DNA of 64,000 nucleotides, from assembly GCA_010909165.1 (NCBI GenBank), contig MU008164.1:1054001-1118000 (forward strand), given 5' to 3'. This DNA is from Anthoceros angustus. Taxonomy: Eukaryota; Streptophyta; Anthocerotopsida; Anthocerotales; Anthocerotaceae. Positions within the stretch are counted from its first letter, which is position 1; each line of letters opens with the position of its first letter. This document shows positions 51,801 to 60,796 of the stretch, in pieces. Position numbers and translations under genes: made by a program. Below the pieces are notes generated by a model. The model saw only the letters and a program-made list of their open reading frames with translations. It searched no databases and was not told the origin of the DNA.

Positions 51801-52283
51801 TACCCTGCATGAGATGTCGAGGCATGCCTCAGGAAGGTTTCTCAAATCTTCTCGGCATGACTTTATCAATCTCTTTCCCAAATATCTCGACTGCGTGGAG
51901 GTACTTTAATCCGCGCATCATCAGTCTTCGGCATTTCACAAGGTGCAGAAGTTAACACTTCACCTACAGGCACCTGCATCGTATTCTTGCTAGCATTGCT
52001 GTATGCTGCATGGGTACTGGAGATCACATACGTCATCACCGACTGTGGTGTGGCCAGACTCGGAGAATCAAGTGTGCTGCTCCGGGGGCTAACCTTCGCA
52101 AACTACAGGTGTGTCATGACACAAACACATGTACAGATCGAGAGGTGATGCTGAAATGTTGTGTGTGCTTCTGTGTATCTCCATTTTACTGACGCCAGTT
52201 CCCGACCTCTTGTGCGCCATAGATGGTTGCCCAGGTAGTGCCCGGCGACGGGTCGGTGCCTCTCGCACCCATACCTGCAAGCT
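51801..52283. other. upstream region of the PPR gene
   Basis: The likely promoter and 5' leader of the PPR gene. No TATA box stands out. Several short frames overlap the start, but none shows family similarity. A 5'-UTR intron cannot be excluded. Confidence 0.4.
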
Positions 52284-55200
52284 ATGGCTGCCTGGAGCAT
52301 GCTCGCAGGTATTCTGGTCAGAGCTCCCGCCCAGCTAACCCCAAGGAACCACCGCTTGACAAGCAGCCAAGCCGCCAGGTGCAGCACCCTTGCAAAAAGG
52401 CCAGCCCGTCCAACAGCTGGAGACGGATCGTGCAGCGAGAGTCGTCGGCAGGCGTTCCTGTGGCGGCAATTCTTTCGGGATCCTGCACTTTGGTGGGATT
52501 GCAGGCAAGGCAAGAAGAGGGCTCGTTGGCCTGACTTCCGCCATCGGGAATCCCGGGAGGTGCTCTGGCTGAATAGTCTGTATAAGCCAGAGTGGGTGGA
52601 TGCGCAGCTTGCTTCTCTGGATAGGAAGATGGGTCATCCTGACCCTGATGGGCCTGCTGGGTACGAAAGGGACGTGACGGCTGAAAATGTGAACAAGCTC
52701 TGTCAGCAGGGTCGGCTCACTGAGGCTGTTAAGGCTTTGGGAGCTCTGGTGCAGACAGAGTGTTGGATTCCCGTCTCTCTCTTTTGTGCTGTATTGAAGA
52801 AATGTGTGGTGGAGAAGGATCTCGTTCTGGGTCGCCTTGTCCATGCTTTGACTGTGAGAAAGGGGTATCAGTCCGACACGGTTCTGGGCACCCGCATTTT
52901 TCGAATGTATGCTTCCCATGGCAGGTTGCAAGATGCGATGGATGTGTTTGCAGGCGTTGCAGAACCAGATGTCTTCACGTGGTCTGCTGTAATTACTGCG
53001 AATGTTAAACACGGGCAAGACAGGCAGGCCATAGAACTGTATCATCGGATGCGCAGGTCAAGTGTGAAACCTGATGGCCATGTGTTTGTGCCAGCCCTTC
53101 AGGCTTGTGCGAGGGAGTCGGACTTGAAAACCGGGCACCAGGTGCATGCTGACGTTTTGGCCAGTGGCGTTGAGCCTGACTTATTTGTATCTGCTTCCTT
53201 GGTGAATATGTACGCAAAGTGTGGCAACTTGGAGGATGCTCGGAGAGTGTTTGATGGGCTTGGTGAAAAAGATGTGGTGACATGGACTGCTCTCATTGCA
53301 GGGTACTCCCAGCGGGGCATGGGGCAGGAAGCCCTTGGTGTTTACAGTGCTATGCAAGAGGAAGGCATCGCTGTCCCCAACTCTGTGACTTTCGTGTGCC
53401 TCCTGCAGGCGTGTGCAATTGTGGGCACATCAGCTTTGGAAGAGGGGAAGCAGCTGCATGAACAAATCAAAGAACGAGGATATGAAGGTCATCTGATCGT
53501 AGCCAACAGTTTGGTCAGCATGTACACAAAGTGTGGCAGCCTAGAGGATGCCCAGAGGGTGTTTGACAGACTTGGCCAGAAGGATGTAGTGTCATGGAAT
53601 TCCATGATAGCAGGGTGTTCCCAGAAGGGCTTTGTGCAGGAAGCCTTTCTTCTCTACAGTGCCATGCAAGAAGAAGGTATATCTGAACCAGATACTGTGA
53701 CTTTTGTGTGCCTCCTGCAGGCATGTGCAAGTGTGGGCACCCTTGCTTTGGAGAAGGGGAAGCAGCTGCATGAGCAAATTAGAGTGCGAGGACATGAAGC
53801 TGATGTGTCTATAGCCAAAAGTTTGATTACAATGTATGCAAAGTGTGGCAGTCTGGAGGATGCACAGAGAGTGTTTGACGGAGTAGGTCGAAAAGATCTG
53901 GTGACTTGGAATGCTATGATCTCAGGGTTTACCCAGCAGGGCATGGGACAGGAAGCCCTTGATCTCCACGGTATGATGCAAGAAGAAGGCATCATTGTAC
54001 CCGATTCCATGACATTCATGTATCTCCTGCAGGCATGTGCAAGCTTAGGCACCCCAGCTTTGGAGAAGGGGAAGCAGCTTCATGCACAAATTAGAGAACG
54101 AGAACATCAAGCTGATATGTTTGTAGCCAACACTTTGGTGAACATGTACGCAAAGTGTGGCAGCCTAGAGGATGCTCAGAGGGTGTTTGACGGACTTGTT
54201 CAGAAGGATGTGGTGACATGGAATGCCATGATTGCAGGCTATTCCCAGCAGGGCATGGGACAGGAAGCTCTTCGTCTTTACAGTGCTATGCGAGATGAAG
54301 GGATCGCTGTACCAGATGGTGTGACATTTGTGTGCCTGCTGCAGGCATGTGCGAATGTGGGCACCTCAGCTCTTGTCATGGGGAAGGAGCTTCATGCGCA
54401 AATCCGAAAACGAGCACATCAAGCTGATGGGTTTGTAGCCAGCAGTTTGGTGAACATGTATGGAAAGTGTGGCAGCTTGGAAGATGCGCAGGCTGTGTTT
54501 GATGGACTTGGTGAAAAAGATGTGGTGACGTGGACTGCTCTAATTGCAGGGTATTCCCAGCAGGGCATGGGGCAGGAAGCTCTTCGTCTCTACAATGCTA
54601 TGCGAGAAGAAGGCATTGCTGTACCTGATTCGGTGACATTTGTAAGTCTCCTGCAGGCTTGTGCAAGCGTGGGCACTTCAGCTTTGGAGATGGGGAAGCA
54701 GTTTGATTTTCAAATTAGAGAACGAGGATATCTAGCTGATGTGTTTGTGGCCAGCAGTTTGGTGAACATGTATGCAAAGTGTGGCAGCATGGAGGATGCT
54801 CAGACTCTGTTTGACGGACTTGGTCCAAAAGAGGTTGTGACGTGGACTGCTCTAATTGCAGGGTATTCCCAGCAGGGCATGGGGCAGGAAGCCCTTTGTC
54901 TCTACAGTGCTATGCAAGAAGCAGGTATCGCTGTACCTGATTCAGTGACATTTGTGTGCCTCCTGCAGGCATGTGCAAGTGTGGGCAGCCCAGCTTTGAT
55001 GAAGGGGAAGGAGCTTCATGCACAAGTTAGGGAACGAGGACATCAGGCTGATGTGTTTATAGTCAGCAGTCTGGTGAACATGTATGCAAAATGCGGCAGC
55101 TTGGAAGATGCTCAGACACTGTTCAACGAACTCGATCAAAAAGAGGTGGTGACATGGACTGCTCTAATTGCAGCTTACTCCCAGCAGGGCATGGGGCAGG

Positions 55201-56981
55201 AGGCTCTCCGTCTTCACCATGATATGCAACAGGAAGGAATAGCGGTTGCTGATTCTGTGACACTTGTGTGCCTCCTGCAGGCATGTGCAAGTGTGGGTGC
55301 CCCAGCTTTGGAAAAGGGGAAGCAGATTCATGCACGAATTAGAGAATTAGGGTATGAATCTGATAATTTCCTAGCCAACAGTTTGGTTAGCATGTATGCA
55401 AAGTGTGGCAGCCTGCAGGATGCTCAGAGGGTGTTTGATGCACTTGGTCAAAAGGATGTTGTGTCGTGGAATGCCATGATAGCAGCATGTTCTCAACAAG
55501 GCATGGGTCGGGAAGCACTTCATCTCTACAGTGCCATGCAAGAAGAAGGCATAGCTGAACCGAATTCTGTGACATTTGTATGTCTGCTGCAGGCATGTGC
55601 AAGTGTGGGGTCTCCAGGTTTGGAGATGGGGAAGCAGCTTCATGCACAATTTAGGGGACATGGATATCGAGCTGATGGCTTTGTAGAAAGCAGTCTGGTA
55701 AACATGTATGCAAAATGTGGCAGCCTGCGGGAGGCCCACAGAATGTTCGATGGACTTAGTCAAAAAGACATAGTGACGTGGAATGCCTTGATAGCCGGGT
55801 ATTCCCAGCAGGGCATGGGCCAGGAAGCTCTTCGTCTTTATAATACTATGCAAGAAGAAGGCAGCGCGGTACCCAATGCAGTCACATTCATCTGCCTCCT
55901 GCATGCATGTGCAAATGTGGCAGCTTTGCATCTGGGAAGGCAGATCCATGCACAGGTTGAAGAAATGGGGTATCAAGCTGATGAGTTTGTGGCCAGCAGT
56001 TTGATAAACATGTACGGAAAATCTGGGAGCATGGTTGATGCACAGCAGGTATTTGATGCGCTGCCAGAAAAAGACGTGTCTGCCTGGAGTGCACTGATTG
56101 CAGGTTACAGTTCTCATGGAGACAGTGAAGTGGTATTCGACTTGGTCCAGAGAATGAGCAAGGATGGCATACAGCCAGTTGGCATTACATTCCTGAGTAT
56201 ACTAGCAGTCTGCAGCCATGTGGGCTTGGTGAACAAGGGCAGAGAGTACTTTGAGGCTATGAGCAAACACTACCACATCACGCCCACAGTGGAGCACTAC
56301 ACGTGCATGGTGGATCTCTTGGGCCGTGCAGGCAGACTGGATGAAGCACTAGCTTTGGTAAGAACAATGCCTGTGCTGCCCAACGCTGCAGTTTGGCACA
56401 CTCTGTTGGGTGCCTGTCAAAAGTGGAGCAACATGGAAGTGGGATGCCATGCTTTTGACCAAGCAATGAAGTTAGATAGGAAAGATTCTGCAGCATATGC
56501 ACTAATGTCGAACATATTCGCAGGTGCCCAGTTGTGGGACCTGGCACAAAAAGTACAGGCCTGCAGAGTAAGATTCAGGGCATGGAAGCAGCCAGGTCAG
56601 AGCTGGTGGACAGACATGGGCGGACAGGTGCATAGCTTTTTGGTTGGGGCTGAGGAGCATACCAAGAGTGAGGCCAGCCTCAAACAGCTATTATCCAAAA
56701 TGAAAAAGGACGAGTATGTGTCAAAAGTGCACTTGTCGCCAGTAGACATATCTCAAGTTAAAAAGGAAGATCATTTGTGTGGGCATGCCGAGAAGCTGGC
56801 TACTGCATATGCCCTAAACACGACAGCCGATGGCACCATACTCATTGTGAGAAGTCTGCAGTTTTCTGCTGACTGTGACACTGCCTCGAAGTACGTTTCG
56901 GCAGTAGAGGAACCAACTTTAATCTGCAGGGATGCATTTGAAAGGCATCCATTCCCTCCGCAGCTGTGCCGATTGTGCTGA
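52284..56981 (+). CDS. PLS-class pentatricopeptide-repeat protein with PDF-like N-terminus and degenerate DYW-like tail
   Basis: PPR proteins bind organelle RNA; PLS types with a DYW domain usually direct C-to-U editing. The gene is intronless, 1565 codons. Residues 1-55 are Arg/Ser/Ala-rich, like an organelle transit peptide. Residues 58-110 (LWRQFFRDPALWWDCRQGKK, RWPDFRHRESREVLWL) resemble the PDF motif of OSB single-strand DNA-binding proteins. About ten near-identical triplets of roughly 103 residues follow (LVNMYAKCGSLEDAQRVFDG, GYSQQGMGQEALRLYSAMQE, TFVCLLQACASVG), then a diverged triplet with MVDLLGRAGRLDEAL, an E region and a PG-box-like KQPGQSWW. The tail keeps HAEKLA (H1501, E1503), but the CxxCH zinc motif reads SADCD (residues 1528-1532) and the protein ends RLC, not DYW. 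Editing activity is therefore doubtful. The first ATG was taken as start. Confidence 0.93.
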   Translation: MAAWSMLAGILVRAPAQLTPRNHRLTSSQAARCSTLAKRPARPTAGDGSCSESRRQAFLWRQFFRDPALWWDCRQGKKRARWPDFRHRESREVLWLNSLYKPEWVDAQLASLDRKMGHPDPDGPAGYERDVTAENVNKLCQQGRLTEAVKALGALVQTECWIPVSLFCAVLKKCVVEKDLVLGRLVHALTVRKGYQSDTVLGTRIFRMYASHGRLQDAMDVFAGVAEPDVFTWSAVITANVKHGQDRQAIELYHRMRRSSVKPDGHVFVPALQACARESDLKTGHQVHADVLASGVEPDLFVSASLVNMYAKCGNLEDARRVFDGLGEKDVVTWTALIAGYSQRGMGQEALGVYSAMQEEGIAVPNSVTFVCLLQACAIVGTSALEEGKQLHEQIKERGYEGHLIVANSLVSMYTKCGSLEDAQRVFDRLGQKDVVSWNSMIAGCSQKGFVQEAFLLYSAMQEEGISEPDTVTFVCLLQACASVGTLALEKGKQLHEQIRVRGHEADVSIAKSLITMYAKCGSLEDAQRVFDGVGRKDLVTWNAMISGFTQQGMGQEALDLHGMMQEEGIIVPDSMTFMYLLQACASLGTPALEKGKQLHAQIREREHQADMFVANTLVNMYAKCGSLEDAQRVFDGLVQKDVVTWNAMIAGYSQQGMGQEALRLYSAMRDEGIAVPDGVTFVCLLQACANVGTSALVMGKELHAQIRKRAHQADGFVASSLVNMYGKCGSLEDAQAVFDGLGEKDVVTWTALIAGYSQQGMGQEALRLYNAMREEGIAVPDSVTFVSLLQACASVGTSALEMGKQFDFQIRERGYLADVFVASSLVNMYAKCGSMEDAQTLFDGLGPKEVVTWTALIAGYSQQGMGQEALCLYSAMQEAGIAVPDSVTFVCLLQACASVGSPALMKGKELHAQVRERGHQADVFIVSSLVNMYAKCGSLEDAQTLFNELDQKEVVTWTALIAAYSQQGMGQEALRLHHDMQQEGIAVADSVTLVCLLQACASVGAPALEKGKQIHARIRELGYESDNFLANSLVSMYAKCGSLQDAQRVFDALGQKDVVSWNAMIAACSQQGMGREALHLYSAMQEEGIAEPNSVTFVCLLQACASVGSPGLEMGKQLHAQFRGHGYRADGFVESSLVNMYAKCGSLREAHRMFDGLSQKDIVTWNALIAGYSQQGMGQEALRLYNTMQEEGSAVPNAVTFICLLHACANVAALHLGRQIHAQVEEMGYQADEFVASSLINMYGKSGSMVDAQQVFDALPEKDVSAWSALIAGYSSHGDSEVVFDLVQRMSKDGIQPVGITFLSILAVCSHVGLVNKGREYFEAMSKHYHITPTVEHYTCMVDLLGRAGRLDEALALVRTMPVLPNAAVWHTLLGACQKWSNMEVGCHAFDQAMKLDRKDSAAYALMSNIFAGAQLWDLAQKVQACRVRFRAWKQPGQSWWTDMGGQVHSFLVGAEEHTKSEASLKQLLSKMKKDEYVSKVHLSPVDISQVKKEDHLCGHAEKLATAYALNTTADGTILIVRSLQFSADCDTASKYVSAVEEPTLICRDAFERHPFPPQLCRLC

Positions 56982-57039
56982 TTCTCATTGAAAGTTTCCT
57001 GGTGGTCCCTTGTCATGTTCGCTCCTGAAGTCTGAGGAT

Positions 57040-57690
57040 TCTGCATTTCTTAAAATTTTGGCAAAATTGCATTCAATGAAATTGGCCAGAAGTAGAGACT
57101 CCAGGCCATGACAAGCTTCTGAGACAAGAAAATGTAGACATGCAGTTGGAGCTGGAGCGTGACTTTTGCAGGCATTGACCAAAGACCTCAACCCCACAAC
57201 ATTGCTGTGGCCGTCACATGTTATTAATAAGGTTCGCTGCCTCACCTTGCGACTGCTATCACAAGCACCACACCCAGATATCAGGGCATTCCATGTCACC
57301 ACTCCCTTTGTGACCAAGCTGTCAAAGCCCCACGATCCCCTGCACTTGGCATACATGTCCACCAGGCAATTGCAACCACTATGTTTTCTAGACGGCCTTT
57401 TCACAATCTGGGGGTGCAGCTACCTGCCCCTTTGAGATCACCTTAGCTTGCGCAGGCCTCCAAAAGGCAAACGAAAGTCACATGGCTAGCCACAAATGGT
57501 GGCAGTCGAAAATCGGGCCTCCTTCTCCATTTGTTCATCCAGGACAAGGGCCTCCTGACCAAGCCGTTGTTGAGCGCACCCAGCAATCGGGGCCGTCCAT
57601 GTCACCGTGCCAATCAGTACGTGAAGTCTTTGGTATCCTCTTGAACTTTGAGAGCTGTTTTGCCATTGTATTTGCTGCATCGATATGTCA
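57040..57690 (-). pseudogene. antisense PPR gene relic downstream of the PPR gene
   Basis: The minus strand encodes CNCLVDMYAKCRGSWGFDSL then VVTWNALISGCGAC, and farther right VTWTAPIAGCAQQRLGQEAL then VLDEQMEKEA. These are PPR motif pieces in broken frames, opposite to the main gene. The wording differs from the main gene (AQQRLGQEA against SQQGMGQEA), so it comes from a related but separate PPR gene. Confidence 0.7.
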
Positions 57691-58189
57691 CGTGGTTTAA
57701 CTGGTACTGTCTAACAAATTTTGTGGTTGACATAGTTTGTCTAGAGGCAAGATGCTACGGTTGCTTCAAGAAAAGCTTTTCTCGGTTTGCTCAGGGCACT
57801 GGAATCCTGATCCTTTTTTGCAATGAAGGCGATTTTGCTGGAGTCGCGAGTGTCTTTCAATGTGGGCCTTGATTTTAGACCCTAGCCCAGAACTACACAT
57901 TCTTCACACAACAAAAAAGTTCATTGCAGGCTGCAGAGTCTCAAGTGGGGAACTTGTTGACAACTCCTCCGGGATGTGCATCAGATTTGCAGCTTAGATA
58001 TTTCATTCGTCGGAGGGCATGTCCTCCCACGCCTGTTCCTTTGATGAAGCCCGTGACTCAGTCTGAATAGTACTGATGCAAATCCATCGGTGACACCGCA
58101 AACTGTGGATGCAAAATAAAACCTGTCACCTCAATTGCTCAGGTATTCAAGCACCTACCAAAGGGCTTTACATATGCGCTGGACTCTCA

Positions 58190-59320
58190 CCAAAAGCTAC
58201 AATGGACAAAGTTGTAAACTTTTTTGACCAAGGTAAGAGATGTTAGAATATATTCGCCCCCCCCTAATTGGGAACTCTATAAATGGGATTCCTCTCTAAA
58301 TGGGACCTCCATCTTACTCCCTTTAGTTTACACTATAAAAAATGGGACTTTCCCTAAATGATAATTAGGACCTTTTGAAACATACATTCATATTAATTTC
58401 ACTTTCCTAAATGGGATTTTTAATTTTTTTACTAAAAAAAGAAAAAAAAAATCGATTATTCCATAGCACAATAGACTTTTAGGTATGGTTGAAGACTCCT
58501 AAGCTAAGCTTTTTCCTATATGATAGGTAGAGGTTTTTTAATGCTACTTAGAAAGAGTGCTATCTTTCAAGCAACTATATAGAACAGTGGTAAAAGTGAT
58601 TTTTAGTGAAACCTATCAATCAAAATTTATTTTTTCTTTTTTTGGATTTTTTATTTATAATATTTATAATATTTATAATATTCTTAAATAGGGCACCTCT
58701 CTTAATGGAACCTCTAAAGGCACTCCGAACCAGTCCCAATTAGGGGGGGTGGACTGTGTTTAGAAATCGTTGGTTACGGATAGCTCGAGCAAGGAGTCGC
58801 TCATCTTCAAGTCCACACCACGAGGTACCATGGACAAAGTTGTAACATTTTCTGACCAGCATAAGAGATTTTCAAAGTCAGGATTACGGATAAAACTCTT
58901 TATTCTATGGCACACCATAAGCTACAAGGGATGAAGATGTTACTTTTTGAGACCAACATAAGAGATATTAGAACTTTTCAAAGTCATTAATTTCAATTCT
59001 AGAATACCCCATTATTCCGAGACACAACATAAGTTATAATGGAGAAAGTTGTAGCCTTTTTGAACCTGCATTGGAGATGTTAAAAGTTTTCAAAGTCACT
59101 AATTACTTATAAAATCTGTGTCATACTAAGATTTTGAGATTTTCAAAGTTGTTAACCTCGGGTGGTCCAATAGGGTCAACAAAAGGGTATCAAACCAGAC
59201 TCGAGTATTACATGTGTATTTCAAAGCCTAAGACAAAGCCCTCGTTATCCTAAGACACATCAAAAGCTACAACGGACAAAGTTGTAACCATTTTAAACTG
59301 GCATAGGAGATGTTAGGAAT
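58190..59320. repeat. degenerate tandem repeat of about 100-120 bp, at least five copies
   Basis: The pattern aagctacaa-ggacaaagttgtaac, a T-rich middle, gacca-cataagagat, then tagaa-ttttcaaagtca recurs near 58190, 58825, 58920, 59030 and 59265 with strong divergence. The first copy is separated from the rest by the MITE-like insert. No coding frame is visible. An old local satellite. Confidence 0.7.
58258..58749. mobile_element. MITE-like element with 16-bp terminal inverted repeats
   Basis: The left end reads ccccccctaattggga and the right end tcccaattaggggggg, perfect inverted repeats 492 bp apart. The interior is AT-rich, noncoding and contains subterminal aaatgggat/aaatgggacc words on the left and ttaatggaacctc on the right. 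No clear target-site duplication is seen next to the G/C run. The size and structure fit a nonautonomous DNA transposon; the superfamily is unknown. Confidence 0.75.
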
Positions 59321-59862
59321 TTGTTAAGTGTACAAAGAGTCAACAAAAGGGTGTGGGAAATGTCACCGGCTTATGCAGGTTCGAATACAAAACCCGCTGT
59401 TTCGACGTAGGAGGAACTCAGCTTCGGATATACACACTCTTGACATCTCAGTTCTCGGTACATAAAAGAGCGGGCTCTTCCCGAAGAGCCCGCGCCTGTG
59501 ACCAATCTCAGGTTCTTGGCAAATTAGGGTTTTTCGGTAGAGAGTGAGAGTGCATACCCTAACATTCCAAGGGGAGGACGCCTCTGAGTATTTTGAGGGG
59601 AGCAGCCAGTGGCATGTGGGCATTCAAAGCAGTGAAGAAGCATCAGCTCAAAAAATTGAACAGAGCGCGCAAGAATCAGAACTCTGATCCAAGAGCTTGA
59701 ATCAAGCCAAATCCTCCTTCTAAGCGCTTGGCGAAAACGTGGGCGCTTCCAGTTTAAGAAAAAATTTTCTGAATGACCGTCCTTGGGCTTAGTAGCCGGC
59801 TCCAGTGGAGATTCACGACGGTCGTGCCAACCTGTGCTGCCCTAAATTCGAGAGCTTGAGCG
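59321..59862. other. upstream region of PPIL1, with an 11-bp palindrome
   Basis: The likely promoter and leader of the cyclophilin gene. A perfect inverted repeat gcgggctcttc-cc-gaagagcccgc lies at 59470-59493, about 370 bp before the ATG. No TATA box is obvious. An 86-codon minus frame here shows no family similarity. Confidence 0.45.
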
Positions 59863-60796
59863 ATGGCTGTGTCGGATTTGTTTGCACCTCAGGTGGTTTT
59901 GGAGACCACCATGGGCTCGATCACGGTGGAGGTAAAGCTGAAGATGAGAGGAGTTTAGATGACTGCTCATGTCTTGCTTTCTTCCAAATTTCTGAGTTGC
60001 ACCGTGCGTGCTGGCAGCTCTATGTTAAGCAGGCGCCGAAGACGTGCCGAAACTTTATGGAGCTTTCCAGGAGAGGGTATTACGATCAGGTCAAGTTCCA
60101 CAGGGTCATCAAGGTGAGTGATGGCCGCTTGGACTGGGTCGGACATGGACATGGACATTGGCATGGACTGGAGATTCTGTAGATGGGCTTAGGTTCCTCT
60201 GGCCGGGCTGACGCTTATGCTTAATCCCCAGGACTTCATGGTGCAAGGAGGCGACCCGACAGGCACCGGCAGAGGGGGAGAGTCGATCTACGGGTGCGTT
60301 GTCTGTGCACTGGAGTGTCAACATGCTGCGGTTTAGGGTTTTAACGTGCGCTGCACCAAATGCATCAGCCCCAAGTTCGAAGACGAGGTTACACGAGAAT
60401 TGAAGCACACCGGTGCCGGGATACTGTCCATGGCGAACTCAGGTCCAAATACCAATGGTAGCCAGTTTTTCATCACGCTAGCTCCAACACCTTGGCTGGA
60501 TGGTGAGCTCGTTCTCCCGCGTTTTGTGCAGAACTGTGTCCTCCGCTGCTAATCTGTTCGCTTTCTGCTGCTAGGCAAGCACACCATCTTCGGGCGGGTG
60601 ATGAGGGGCATGGACGTGGTGAAACAGCTTGGAAACGTGCACACGGACAAGAGTGACAGGTTCAGAATCTTTCCACACCCCCCCAGCTTAAACTTAGTTT
60701 ACTCCACTGTGGATCGAGCTGTAGTCTAATAATCTGTCTGCTACTGGCAGGCCTATCCATGACGTGAAAATTATCAGGACACATGTGATGGATTAG
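59863..60796 (+). CDS. PPIL1: PPIL1-type cyclophilin, peptidyl-prolyl cis-trans isomerase
   Basis: PPIL1 is a spliceosome-associated single-domain cyclophilin that isomerises X-Pro bonds. Six exons: 59863-59931, 60018-60113, 60232-60293, 60369-60502, 60575-60659, 60751-60796; all GT...AG and in phase; 163 residues, close to the usual length. Motifs: [98 protein letters not shown] and [11 protein letters not shown]. Active-site Arg is at about residue 52 and the cyclosporin-contact Trp at about 118. The N-terminus is short, with no targeting signal, so nuclear or cytosolic. The ATG at 59863 starts the conserved strand at the expected distance. Confidence 0.96.

Noticed and set aside
55371-56117. 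A 248-codon antisense frame over the PPR gene, plus similar shorter ones
   Set aside because: It repeats with the period of the PPR triplets and is the mirror of a repetitive coding array; no independent similarity.
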